Shown piece after piece: positions 27,357-36,464 of a stretch of 64,000 nucleotides of DNA. The stretch covers positions 338,047-402,046 of the forward strand of contig NZ_CP007029.1 in assembly GCF_000227685.2 (NCBI RefSeq), read 5' to 3'. Position 1 is the stretch's first letter, and the number at the start of each line of letters is the position of its first letter. A program made the translations under genes and the position numbers. Source of the DNA: Thioalkalivibrio paradoxus ARh 1. Lineage in GTDB: Bacteria > Pseudomonadota > Gammaproteobacteria > Ectothiorhodospirales > Ectothiorhodospiraceae. Below the pieces are notes generated by a model. That model searched no databases. It was not told the origin of the DNA and saw only the letters and a list, made by a program, of their open reading frames with translations.

Positions 27357-28219
27357 GCGCGCCTCGGCCGTTTGGGCATTGGCCACCGCCTTTTCCAACG
27401 GGATGCTGTCGGACCGGATCCGTGCAGCGCCCATGAGCCTTCCGCTGATCGGGTGTGCAGTTTCTGGTGCAGCAGTACTCGCCACCCTGGATGCGACAAG
27501 CGGCATGTCCCGATACGCTGCTTCATGGACTATACGGGTGCATCGCAGGGCCTGCAAAGAGGGGTTTCAGGAAACGAGGCGCGATCGATCCGTTGGCTGC
27601 GGAAAGGGCTCGCGGGCGACGCCGGTTCTGGGCTTTCCGGAGCCGGGTCCATCATCGGCGGTGCGGGATGAGCCGACATGTCCAAGCCTCTCCCCCTGTG
27701 TATGGGTACGATCGCGTAAGACGTCCCAGCAGGCTGACTATTCCCCAACGCGCCTGGATATGGCAAGCTGCAGTGGCAATGGATCGCGTTTGGAGCCGAA
27801 TGTCAAGAGAATGCGATCTGCGTGGGCGGGCGTTGGCGGTCCCAGCGAGGCCAATATGCAGATCGGGCAGTCGTTGCAACGGACGCGGCCGGGGCGAGTC
27901 ATGTGTTGTTGATGTTCCGCGTGCCGCCTTCCTGGCAACGTTTGATTTGCAAGGGCGAGTTCTTGTCGACCGCGCGTTCAAGATGCGGTTGTGATGTTCC
28001 GGGCTTGCAATGGTTTGCCCGCATGAACATGGGTGGAAATGCATTCCGTCTGCGTTCTTCGATGCGGGCGACATGCGCAGGGGTACCCCGGCAGGGATGG
28101 CAGGCGGATAGTGCGCACCGAATTGACTGCGACCGGCGCAGCGTGCCGGCACCCGAGATGCAGGTCCATGGATATTGCGCAGGGCGTGGGTGGGCAGCCA
28201 CGACGAAAAGGGGGTTGGC
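27357..28219. other. Intergenic region
   Basis: About 860 bases between divergent genes. Several open frames exist on both strands but none shows a family motif, plausible composition or ribosome binding site. The sequence is less GC-rich than neighbouring genes, consistent with regulatory DNA for both flanking operons. Nothing further is identified. Confidence 0.5.
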
Positions 28220-28981
28220 GTGAACGATGTAGCCCTGGTCCAGGCTTTCAGCAAGTACTTCGATCTGGTGGTTCCCGCCGAGGGTTCCGAGGAGATGAAC
28301 GAGATCTTCCGGATGCGCTATGAAGTCTATTGCCGCGAATTCCGTTACGAGCGCGAGGAGGATTGTCCCGGGGGAATGGAAACCGACGGATATGACGCCC
28401 GGTCCTGGCATTGCATGGTTCGCCACCGTCCCTCCAGGTATGCTGCGGGTTGTGTCCGGCTGATCCACTGCGAACCGGAGGATCCCTCGAGTCTCCTGCC
28501 ATTGGAGAGCAAGTTCGGCGAGAGTCTCTTTCACCCGGAGCTGCGCCCGGAGCTGCTGGACCGCGGCACGATCTGCGAGATCTCCCGACTGGCGGTTCAT
28601 TCGACCTTCCGGCGGCGTGTCGGAGAGTTGAGTACGCCGCTCGGGAACCTGGCCTCGTTCAACTTTGCTCCCGACCAGATCCGGACCTTTCCCTTGGTTA
28701 CGATCTGCCTGTTCATGGCGGTGCTGATCGTCGGTGGGGCGCGGGGCAAGGAGCATGGTTTTGCGATGATGGAGCCGCGCCTCGCACGATTGCTGAAACT
28801 CAGCGGCTTCCAGTTCACTCAGGTGGGCGAGAGCGTCGACTACCATGGTGCGCGGGCCGCGTATTACATGGACCTCACGCACGCCCTGCGGGTGGTCCGG
28901 GCTTCGCGTGTGCTTGGCAAGCTTTACAGTACCGCGCAGCACCGGCTGGAGGAAACGACGGGCTGGCGAGAAACGGCATGA
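28220..28981 (+). CDS. PEP-CTERM/exosortase system-associated acyltransferase
   Basis: A 253-residue protein if begun at GTG 28220, which has a purine-rich AAGGGGG upstream; an upstream TTG at 28175 is less likely. The family (TIGR03694-like, related to autoinducer synthase/GNAT folds) is recognised from FRMRYEVYCREFRYERE near the N-terminus, DARSWHCMVRHRPSRYAAGCVRLI, and CEISRLAVHSTFRRR with the long helix after it (LFMAVLIVGGARGKEHGFAMMEPRLARLLKLSGF). Such enzymes usually lie in exosortase/EPS clusters; no exosortase, PEP-CTERM protein or polysaccharide gene is visible nearby except a phosphohexomutase just downstream. Confidence 0.85.
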   Translation: MNDVALVQAFSKYFDLVVPAEGSEEMNEIFRMRYEVYCREFRYEREEDCPGGMETDGYDARSWHCMVRHRPSRYAAGCVRLIHCEPEDPSSLLPLESKFGESLFHPELRPELLDRGTICEISRLAVHSTFRRRVGELSTPLGNLASFNFAPDQIRTFPLVTICLFMAVLIVGGARGKEHGFAMMEPRLARLLKLSGFQFTQVGESVDYHGARAAYYMDLTHALRVVRASRVLGKLYSTAQHRLEETTGWRETA

Positions 28982-29102
28982 GCGGACACGCGGCCGGAGC
29001 ATTCGCTGTGTTTGCGATTGCGCGGTTTCGGGAATCCGCTGGCAGACCGTTGCGGGGGATCCAGCGCTGTCGGCCGTGTCCATCGGCCGGCTGAGCGCGA
29101 TC

Positions 29103-30629
29103 ATGGACTGGAAGGCGCTGCAGAACGGTTCGGATATCCGCGGCATTGCGATGGGCCCGCGTGCCGAATTGACTCCCGAGGTGGCGCACCGGCTGGGCAG
29201 GGCGTTTGCCGCCTGGCTCGCCCGCTCGCTCGGTCGGGCGCCCGAGCGGCTGACCGTCGCGGTCGGTCGCGACAGTCGCCTGACGGGCCCGGAGTTGATG
29301 GCGTCGCTGATGCAGGGACTGGCCCGTGACGGCCTGCGGGTCTTCGACCTGGGGCTGGCTTCGACACCGGCCATGTTCATGAGCACCGTGACGCCAGGCT
29401 GCGCCTGCGACGGAGCCGTGATGCTGACCGCGAGCCACCTCCCCCCGGACCGCAACGGCTGCAAGTTCTTTACACGCCAGGGCGGCCTGAACCGGGACGA
29501 TGTCAGCGTACTGCTGGAACTGGCGGAGTCCGGCGACTTCCTGCCGACCCCCGGCACGGGATTGATCATGCCGGTCGATTTCATGACGGTGTACGCGCGC
29601 CAGCTGGTCGAGCGTATCCGCAGCGGAGTCGACCATCCGGAGCATCCTGAACGGCCGCTGCAGGGGCTGCGCATCGTCGTCGACGCCGGAAACGGCGCGG
29701 GCGGCTTCTTCGTCGACCGCGTGCTGCAGCCGCTGGGCGCGGACACCACCGGAAGCCAATACCTCGAACCCGACGGCAGCTTCCCCAACCACGTCCCGAA
29801 CCCGGAACATCCGGATGCGATGGCGGCGCTGCGCCGAGCGGTGACGGCGCAGCGTGCCAATTTCGGAATCGTGTTCGATCCCGATGTCGATCGCGCGGCC
29901 GCGGTGGAGGCCGACGGCCGCGCGATCAACCGGAACCGGCTGGTCGCACTGGCAGCGGCGATGGTGCTGCGCGAGCATCCGGGTTCCACCGTGGTGACCG
30001 ATTCGATCACGTCGGACGGGCTGACCGACTTCATCGAGCGTGAACTCGGGGGCGTGCATCGCCGGTTCAAGCGCGGCTACCGCAACGTGATCAACGAGGC
30101 GCTGCGATTGAACGCCGCGGGGCAGGAGTGTTGGCTTGCGATCGAGACTTCAGGGCACGCGGCATTGAAGGAGAATCATTTTCTGGATGATGGCGCCTAC
30201 CTGATGGCGATGCTGCTGATCGAACTGGCCCGGGCCCGGAGCGAGGGCCGAAGCCTGGGCACGCTGATCGCGACGCTGCGTGAACCGGCAGAGAGCGCCG
30301 AGATCCGGATCAGGAACGACGACGCTGATTTCCGCGCCAGCGGCAACCAGGTGATCGACGCGCTGCGTGCCCGAGCCGGCGTCGAGCCCGACTGGAAGCT
30401 GGTGCCCGACAACCACGAGGGTGTGCGGGTCGCGTGCCGGGGTGCCGGCGAGCGGGGCTGGTTCCTGCTGCGCCTCTCGCTGCACGATCCGGTGCTGGCG
30501 CTGAACATCGAGTCCGAAACCCCCGGTGGGGTCGGCCGGATCGCGCACCGCCTGCTGCCGCTGCTGCAGGGGTTCGACGCACTCGAACTGTCCGCGCTCG
30601 AAACGGCGGCGAAGGGTCCGGGCGGCTGA
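29103..30629 (+). CDS. Phosphomannomutase/phosphoglucomutase family protein
   Basis: A 508-residue alpha-D-phosphohexomutase. Four-domain layout: N-terminal NGSDIRGIA (substrate phosphate loop), active-site phosphoserine in MLTASHLPPDRNGCKFF, magnesium loop FDPDVDRAAAVE, and the sugar loop ETSGHAALKENHFLDDGAYL (the GEMSGH-type loop, here ETSGH). It interconverts hexose 1- and 6-phosphates, feeding cell-surface polysaccharide synthesis. The glycan connection is supported by the neighbouring exosortase-associated acyltransferase. An alternative GTG start at 29076 would add 9 residues. Longer than the usual 450-470 residues because of loops in the C-terminal half. Confidence 0.88.
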   Translation: MDWKALQNGSDIRGIAMGPRAELTPEVAHRLGRAFAAWLARSLGRAPERLTVAVGRDSRLTGPELMASLMQGLARDGLRVFDLGLASTPAMFMSTVTPGCACDGAVMLTASHLPPDRNGCKFFTRQGGLNRDDVSVLLELAESGDFLPTPGTGLIMPVDFMTVYARQLVERIRSGVDHPEHPERPLQGLRIVVDAGNGAGGFFVDRVLQPLGADTTGSQYLEPDGSFPNHVPNPEHPDAMAALRRAVTAQRANFGIVFDPDVDRAAAVEADGRAINRNRLVALAAAMVLREHPGSTVVTDSITSDGLTDFIERELGGVHRRFKRGYRNVINEALRLNAAGQECWLAIETSGHAALKENHFLDDGAYLMAMLLIELARARSEGRSLGTLIATLREPAESAEIRIRNDDADFRASGNQVIDALRARAGVEPDWKLVPDNHEGVRVACRGAGERGWFLLRLSLHDPVLALNIESETPGGVGRIAHRLLPLLQGFDALELSALETAAKGPGG

Positions 30630-30971
30630 ATATCCCCGCGGAAATCCGTAGGCTGCTGCGGCGGTCTTGGCGATCCTGAATGTGCCCGGAGTGGGTGCCG
30701 GCATCGAGGCCCCGGCTCGGGATCCGGTGGCCCGGTCGTTCGGTTTCGGGATCGGCCTGTTCACCGCGGCAGGCGTTTGCGGCGCCCGAGCGCTGACCGG
30801 CACCGATGCGGTCCCGGACGGACTCGAGCGAAACGTTGGTTCTGGGCCGGTCCGGGCCGTCGGCGCATCCAGCGGAAGGAACTGCCGCATCCCTGCGTCC
30901 TGATTGTTCAGGGGGCGTCGGAGTCGTGGCGCCTCCGATCAAGACCCGCATCTACCCGGATAGGAGGCAAT
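30630..30971. other. Intergenic region
   Basis: No gene recognised in these 340 bases; it should carry the promoter of the GlcG-like gene, whose ribosome binding site TAGGAGGCAAT lies at its end. Confidence 0.45.
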
Positions 30972-31481
30972 ATGCAGATTCTGCGTGGTTTCGTATTGTT
31001 GGGAGCCGTCACGCTCGTGTTCCCGATGGCCCCGGTGACCGCCGAGGAAGAGTTCCCGCTGGCGATCAACGTGCGCCAGATGCACATGGAGACGGCGCTG
31101 ACCGCCGCGCGCGCGGCGATGGCGGCCTGCCGTGCCGAGGGAATCCAGGTCGGCGTGACCGTGGTCGACCGACGGGGGACCGAACAGGTCGTGCTGCGTG
31201 ATGTCGTTGCACCCCACCTGACCCTGGCCGTCAGCCGCATGAAAGCCTATACCGCCAACGAAATGAGCGTTGCCACTTCAGTCCTCGAAGAGGATGGCCC
31301 CGACAGCCCGCTGGCACATGTTCCCGGGCTGTTTCTGGGAGCCGGTGGCGTGCCGATCGAGGCTGGGGGCGTCTATTACGGTGCGATCGGCGTCAGTGGA
31401 GCGAGCACGGGCCTGCAGGACGAGGCCTGCGCCCGGGCCGGCGCCGAGGCCGTGCAGATCGAGCTCGAAATGAGCCTGTAG
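30972..31481 (+). CDS. Secreted GlcG/HbpS family heme-binding-like protein
   Basis: A 169-residue protein with a strong ribosome binding site (AGGAGG) and a signal peptide (residues 1-23, ending PVTA). The mature part shows the DUF336 layout: METALTAARAAMAACRAEGIQVGVTVVDRRGTEQVVLR, then LTLAVSRMKAYTANEM, a GLFLGAGGVPIEAGGVYYGAIGVSGA glycine-rich turn, and the DEACARAGAEAV end helix. Members bind heme or small corrinoid-like ligands or act as oligomeric redox sensors. It precedes the B12-dependent reductase gene but with a gap of about 270 bases, so a link is not shown. Confidence 0.8.
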   Translation: MQILRGFVLLGAVTLVFPMAPVTAEEEFPLAINVRQMHMETALTAARAAMAACRAEGIQVGVTVVDRRGTEQVVLRDVVAPHLTLAVSRMKAYTANEMSVATSVLEEDGPDSPLAHVPGLFLGAGGVPIEAGGVYYGAIGVSGASTGLQDEACARAGAEAVQIELEMSL

Positions 31482-31754
31482 GCAACACGGTTCCGGAACC
31501 CGACGCGGGCGGCAAAGGCGCGCGCGGGTTTCGGCGGCCGCCCAGGCGGTGTCCCGGTGGCCGCGGACTTGCACGGGGCAGGGCCGCATTGACCGTGGCG
31601 AGTCGGCGGTCTAGTCTTGAATGCACGGCCCTACAATATGTAGTGCTTTCTCTTTTCGCTTCCCCCCACTGATTGTGGAACCTGGAGGAGTGCAGCTCGC
31701 ATGCAAGGCAGCAGCCCGTTGCAGACCGCTTCGTCCTTGGCCCCGGAGGTTCCG

Positions 31755-34700
31755 ATGCAGCCCGCGTCCATCGAGATCTGGGATCAGAAATACCGGCTGA
31801 AGGCCCAGGACGGCACCCTTTTGGACCGCGATATCGACGGGACCTGGAAACGCGTCGCGCGGGCGCTGGCCGACCTCGAGGCCACCCCGCAATTGCGCGA
31901 ACACTGGTACGAGCGATTCCTCTGGGCGCTGCGTCAGGGCGCGATCCCCGCCGGGCGGATCATCGCCAATGCCGGTGCGCAGGAGCACAAGCCGGCGACA
32001 TCGACCATCAACTGCACGGTTTCCGGCAGCATCGACGACTCGATGGACGCCATCCTGCAGAAGCTGCACGAGGCCGGGATGACGTTGAAGGCCGGGTGCG
32101 GGATTGGCTATGAATTCAGCACGTTGCGGCCACGCGGTGCCTACGTGTCCGGGGCCGGCGCCTATACTTCCGGGCCGCTGTCGTTCATGGATATCTACGA
32201 CAAGATGTGTTTCACGATCTCCTCGGCGGGTGGCCGCCGCGGGGCGCAGATGGCGACCTTCGATATCGGGCATCCGGACGTGCTCGACTTCATCCGTGCC
32301 AAGCGCGCGCCGGGGGCATTGCGCCAGTTCAACCTGTCGTTGCTGATCACCGCCGATTTCATGGCGGCGGTGCAGAACGACGCCCGCTGGCCGCTTGCCT
32401 TCCCGCTGACCGATGTCGAGGCGGCGCAGGGGGTTGTCGACCTCGACGATCCGGAACAGGTGCTGTGGCGGGACTGGCCGGTCACCGAGGGGTACATCAC
32501 CAATGCAGCCGGGCAGGTCGCCTGCCGCATCTACCGCAGGATTCCGGCGCGCCGGCTGTGGGACGTGATCATGGCGTCCACCTACGACTTCGCCGAGCCG
32601 GGGTTCATCCTGATCGACAAGGTCAACGAGATGAACAACAACTGGTGGTGCGAGGAGATCCGCGCGACCAACCCCTGCGTGACGGCGGATACGCGGCTGC
32701 ATACGCAGCACGGGATGATTCCGATCGGCGATCTGTACGCACGCGGTCTCCCGATCGAGGCGACCGTCGACCGGCGTTCCCTGGGGCTCGGCGCGCGCGG
32801 CACGGCCTCGCGTCCGGCCACGCCGGCCTTCATGACCGCGCGCGAGGCCGACGTCTTCCGCGTCGTGACCGAGGACGGCTACGAGATCAAGGCGACCGAG
32901 TGGCACGATTTCTATACCCAACGGGGCAAGATCAAGCTGCGCGATCTCCGTCCCGGCGACGAGATCCTCGTGCAGTCAGGGAAGGGACAGTTCGGCCGCG
33001 AGGGCAGCGAAAAGCTGGGTGTGCTGCTTGGCCTGATCGCCGGGGACGGCCGTTGCGCGAATCGTGGCAACGGCCAGGAGGCCCCCCAAGTCCACCTTCG
33101 GCACGGGGAGCATGCTCTGGCAGAAGAGATCGCCGAGGGAATCCAGGCCCTGATCGCGGGCGTCGCGACTGCGTCCCAGCGGTACCGGGCTCCCGTCGCC
33201 GTTCCGGAACGCAATCTCCTGTTTTTCCGCTCGGTGTGGCTTGCGCGCGTGCTGGAGCATCACGGATTTACCCGCGAGGGCAGGCTGCGGGTGCCGGAAG
33301 TCATCTGGCGCGGCACGGAGGCCTGCGTGAAGGGCTACCTGCGTGCCCTGTTCCAGGCCAACGGCAGCGCCCACGGTTCGGATGACAGCCAGCGCTGCTC
33401 CATCAGGCTGGCCTCGAACCATTCAGGTCTGCTCCGTGACGTGCAGATGCTGCTGGCGAACTTCGGCGTGTTTTCCAGGGTCCGGCTGCGGCGCACGGCC
33501 GCCAGCCGCGCCGACCATGAGCTGAGCATCGATGGGGAGTCCGGTGCTGTGTTCATGGACGAGATCGGATTCCTGCTCGACAACAAGGGCGAGCCGCACG
33601 GCGCCTGGGCGGCCGGCAGGGTATTCCGAAAGCTGCAGCGTTTCGCCACGAAGGTGAAAGCCATCGACCCTGCGGGACGCGAGGCGGTGTTCGACACGAC
33701 GCAGCCCGATGGCAATGCCGTAATCTTCAACGGGCTGGTGACCGGGCAGTGCGGCGAACAGCCGCTACCGCCTTATGGCGCCTGCCTGCTCGGATCGATC
33801 AACCTGACGCGTTTCGTGGAAGAGCCGTTCAGCGAGCAGGCGCGGTTCGACTGGGAGACCTTCCGCGAGACGGCGGCGGTGTTCACGCGGATGCTCGACA
33901 ACGTCGTCGAGATCAATGGTCTGCCGCTGCCGCGGCAGCGCGACGAGATTCTGCGCAAGCGCCGCCACGGCATGGGCTACCTCGGACTTGGTTCGGCGCT
34001 GACGATGCTGCGCATGAAATACGGGTCCGATGAGTCGCTGCGCTTCACCGAGGAAGTGACGCGGGAGATGGCGCTCGCCGGCTGGCGTGCGGGGCTCGAA
34101 CTCGCGCGCGAGAAGGGTCCGGCGCCGATCATGGACGAGGTGTTCACGGTTACCGAAAAGATGCTGCGCCAGCGGCCGGAGATGCTGCGGGACGGGGTGA
34201 ACGCGGGCGATCGGCTGCCGGGGCGGGTGCTGCATGCGCGCTACAGCCGCTACATGCAGCGAATCGCCGAGGTCGACCCGGAACTGGTCGAGCAACTGGC
34301 GCAACGCGGCTGCCGCTTCACCCACCACAGTTCGATTGCCCCGACCGGCACGATCTCGCTGTCGCTCGCGAACAACGCAAGCAATGGCATCGAGCCGAGT
34401 TTCGCGCACCACTATACGCGCAACGTGATCCGCTCCGGAAAGAAATCCAAGGAGAGGATGGATGTGGTGTCGTTCGAACTGCTGGCCTACCGCGAGCGGG
34501 TGAACCCGCGTGCCATGCCGGGTTCCGAGTCCGAGGACGAATGCCTGCCGGACTACTTCGTGACCGCCGACGACATCGCGCCGAAGCAACACGTGGACGT
34601 GCAGGCCGCGGCGCAGCGATGGGTCGACTCGTCGATCTCCAAGACGGCCAACGTGCCGACCGACTTCCCGTTCGAGGCGTTCAAGGATATCTACCTCTAT

Positions 34701-34931
34701 GCCTGGCAGCAGGGCCTGAAGGGGTGCACGACCTTCCGCTTCAACCCCGAGGCGTTCCAGGGGGTGCTGGTGAAGGAGAAGGATCTCGCGACGACGGCGT
34801 ACCGATTCATGCTCGACGACGGGACTTTCGTCGAGGCCAAGGGCAACGAGGAGATCGAGTACGATGGCGAGGTTCATACCGCAGCGAACCTCTACGATGC
34901 GCTGAAGGAAGGGTATTACGGCAAGTTCTGA
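31755..34931 (+). CDS. nrdJ: Adenosylcobalamin-dependent ribonucleotide reductase (class II), intein-containing
   Basis: Begins at ATG 31755, preceded by GGAGG at 5 bases; an ATG at 31701 would add 18 residues. The precursor is 1058 residues; removing the 358-residue intein leaves about 700, normal for the catalytic NrdJa part. Extein motifs: CTVSGSIDDSMDAI, AGCGIGYEFSTLRP, GRRGAQMATFDIGHPDVLDFI, active-site NP-C-GEQPLPPYGACLLGSINL split by the intein, and HHSSIAPTGTISLSLANNASNGIEPSF. It reduces ribonucleotides to deoxyribonucleotides using coenzyme B12, independent of oxygen. The remaining C-terminal portion is encoded separately by the next gene, 14 bases downstream. Confidence 0.92.
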   Translation: MQPASIEIWDQKYRLKAQDGTLLDRDIDGTWKRVARALADLEATPQLREHWYERFLWALRQGAIPAGRIIANAGAQEHKPATSTINCTVSGSIDDSMDAILQKLHEAGMTLKAGCGIGYEFSTLRPRGAYVSGAGAYTSGPLSFMDIYDKMCFTISSAGGRRGAQMATFDIGHPDVLDFIRAKRAPGALRQFNLSLLITADFMAAVQNDARWPLAFPLTDVEAAQGVVDLDDPEQVLWRDWPVTEGYITNAAGQVACRIYRRIPARRLWDVIMASTYDFAEPGFILIDKVNEMNNNWWCEEIRATNPCVTADTRLHTQHGMIPIGDLYARGLPIEATVDRRSLGLGARGTASRPATPAFMTAREADVFRVVTEDGYEIKATEWHDFYTQRGKIKLRDLRPGDEILVQSGKGQFGREGSEKLGVLLGLIAGDGRCANRGNGQEAPQVHLRHGEHALAEEIAEGIQALIAGVATASQRYRAPVAVPERNLLFFRSVWLARVLEHHGFTREGRLRVPEVIWRGTEACVKGYLRALFQANGSAHGSDDSQRCSIRLASNHSGLLRDVQMLLANFGVFSRVRLRRTAASRADHELSIDGESGAVFMDEIGFLLDNKGEPHGAWAAGRVFRKLQRFATKVKAIDPAGREAVFDTTQPDGNAVIFNGLVTGQCGEQPLPPYGACLLGSINLTRFVEEPFSEQARFDWETFRETAAVFTRMLDNVVEINGLPLPRQRDEILRKRRHGMGYLGLGSALTMLRMKYGSDESLRFTEEVTREMALAGWRAGLELAREKGPAPIMDEVFTVTEKMLRQRPEMLRDGVNAGDRLPGRVLHARYSRYMQRIAEVDPELVEQLAQRGCRFTHHSSIAPTGTISLSLANNASNGIEPSFAHHYTRNVIRSGKKSKERMDVVSFELLAYRERVNPRAMPGSESEDECLPDYFVTADDIAPKQHVDVQAAAQRWVDSSISKTANVPTDFPFEAFKDIYLYAWQQGLKGCTTFRFNPEAFQGVLVKEKDLATTAYRFMLDDGTFVEAKGNEEIEYDGEVHTAANLYDALKEGYYGKF
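32676..33749 (+). other. Intein with LAGLIDADG endonuclease domain inside NrdJ
   Basis: In-frame insertion of 358 residues between ATNP and CGEQPL. It starts with Cys1 (CVTADTRLHT, block A), has block B ATEWHDFYT (TxxH retained), two LAGLIDADG-like helices (LLGLIAGDG with the acidic residue; LRALFQANG with Asn in place of the second Asp), and ends FNGLVTGQ directly before the +1 Cys. The last residue is therefore Gln rather than Asn and the penultimate one Gly rather than His. The insertion site is the most conserved loop of the reductase active site, the usual location of RIR1 inteins. Confidence 0.93.
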
Positions 34932-34945
34932 CGCGGAGCGAGACG

Positions 34946-35656
34946 ATGGCGATCCGGATCGACAGAAAGATCGTGGGTTACGAAGTGGCGCGCGAGGAGC
35001 CGCAGGCGGCGCAGTCGGGGGCGGCTCCTGCGGTGGCCCCGGAGCCGGCGAGCAAGGTCGTGCAGATGCACGAGAAGCTCGAGCGGCCCGAGATGCTGAT
35101 GGGCTCCACCTACAAGATCAAGACGCCACTGTCCGAGCACGCGCTGTACGTGACCATCAACGATATCGTGCTGAACCCGGGTACCGAGCACGAACTGCGC
35201 CGGCCGTTCGAGATTTTCATCAACTCGAAGAACATGGACCACTTCCAGTGGATCGTCGCGCTGACGCGCATCATCTCGGCGGTGTTCCGAAAAGGTGGCG
35301 ATGTGACCTTCCTGGTCGAGGAGCTGCGTTCGGTCTTCGATCCGCGCGGCGGCTATTTCAAGAAGGGGGGGAAATACATGCCGTCGCTGGTGGCCGAGAT
35401 CGGCGACGCCATCGAGGGCCACCTGCGCATGATCGGCCTGATCCAGGACGATGGTCTCGATGAACACCAGCGCCGGCACCTGGACGAGAAACGCGCCCAG
35501 TTCGAGGCCAGTCGCAACCTGGCGCAGACCGAGACCGACCCTGGCGATCCGTTTCCACCCGGTGCGCAGCTTTGCAGCAAGTGCAACACGCGCGCCGTGG
35601 TCTCGATCGACAACTGCATGACTTGCCTCAATTGCGGCGAGAGCAAGTGCGGCTGA
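34946..35656 (+). CDS. NrdJb, C-terminal part of class II ribonucleotide reductase (TSCPD domain)
   Basis: A 236-residue protein starting at ATG 34946, 14 bases after the nrdJ stop. It contains the TSCPD-type region (YVTINDIVLNPGTEHELRRPFEIFINSKN, ISAVFRKGGDVTFLVEELRSVFDPRGGYF) and a C-terminal cysteine cluster (CSKCNTRAVVSIDNCMTCLNCGESKCG) that matches the mobile redox tail of class II reductases that passes electrons from thioredoxin or binds zinc. In Pseudomonas the same split into NrdJa and NrdJb is known. It should work with the NrdJ protein as one enzyme. The Lys/Ala/Pro-rich residues 20-45 look like a linker. Confidence 0.85.
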   Translation: MAIRIDRKIVGYEVAREEPQAAQSGAAPAVAPEPASKVVQMHEKLERPEMLMGSTYKIKTPLSEHALYVTINDIVLNPGTEHELRRPFEIFINSKNMDHFQWIVALTRIISAVFRKGGDVTFLVEELRSVFDPRGGYFKKGGKYMPSLVAEIGDAIEGHLRMIGLIQDDGLDEHQRRHLDEKRAQFEASRNLAQTETDPGDPFPPGAQLCSKCNTRAVVSIDNCMTCLNCGESKCG

Positions 35657-35809
35657 ACCGGAGCAGGGGTCGCCGTGGCGCGTCGCGAGGCAGATGACTG
35701 CCGCGCCCGGGTCGTGCAGAGCGATGGCGACACGGCGTGGCTGATCGCTAGACTGGATCGCGGCGACGGCGCCTGCATTGTTTGAGACCGAGCCGCATCC
35801 GGAGAATCC

Positions 35810-36460
35810 ATGATGACGAATCCCGCCCATGCCGATTCCGTTGACCGCCAGCCGGCCATCGACGAACTGGCCCGCATCGCGGTTGCCGGCGAACGGAGGC
35901 TGCAGCGGCTCGAGCGGCTGTTCCGCTGGACTGCGCTGCTGTTCGTGACCACTCTGGCGCTGGGATCCTATGCCATGGTGCAGCTGTTCAGTGCCGGGTC
36001 GGCCCAGGCCCAGCTCGGCTGGCCTTACGCGGCTCCGCCTCCGGCGCCGGAGGCAATCGCGCCCCCGCTGCGCTCGGAACCGCTCGACGCGCCAGCGCAG
36101 CCGGCCGCGCCCGACCTGCACTCGCGGATCCTAGCGCTGCGCGAGCAGCTTGCCGGCGTCGAGGACCATGCGTTCGATTCCGGGCACCTGCTGGCGGTGA
36201 TCCTGTATGAAATCCGGGAAGTGCTGCATGACACGCGGCTCGCGCTGGAAGTGATGCCGCAAATGGGCGACGACGTCCGGCAGATGCGGGCCGACATGGG
36301 GCGCATCGCAGCAACGATGGGCACGATGGACCAGAAGATGACCGGGGTGCCGCTGATGGCCGAAGAGATGCGGCGACTCAACACCAACATCGACATCATG
36401 ACGACCTCGATCGATTCCACCATGGGGCGCATGGGGCGGATGATGCCGTATTTCTGGTGA
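35810..36460 (+). CDS. Hypothetical membrane-anchored protein
   Basis: A 216-residue protein starting at ATG 35810 after GGAGA. It has a cytoplasmic Arg-rich helix (ERRLQRLERLF), one membrane segment (about residues 41-63, TALLFVTTLALGSYAMVQLF), a Pro/Ala-rich linker (about 70-105), and a long helical C-terminus in which Met occurs at regular intervals (MPQMGDDVRQMRADMGRIAATMGTMDQKM), suggesting a coiled coil. I do not recognise a family. It ends 4 bases before the TonB-dependent receptor gene and may be co-transcribed. Confidence 0.7.
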   Translation: MMTNPAHADSVDRQPAIDELARIAVAGERRLQRLERLFRWTALLFVTTLALGSYAMVQLFSAGSAQAQLGWPYAAPPPAPEAIAPPLRSEPLDAPAQPAAPDLHSRILALREQLAGVEDHAFDSGHLLAVILYEIREVLHDTRLALEVMPQMGDDVRQMRADMGRIAATMGTMDQKMTGVPLMAEEMRRLNTNIDIMTTSIDSTMGRMGRMMPYFW

Positions 36461-36464
36461 TCCA

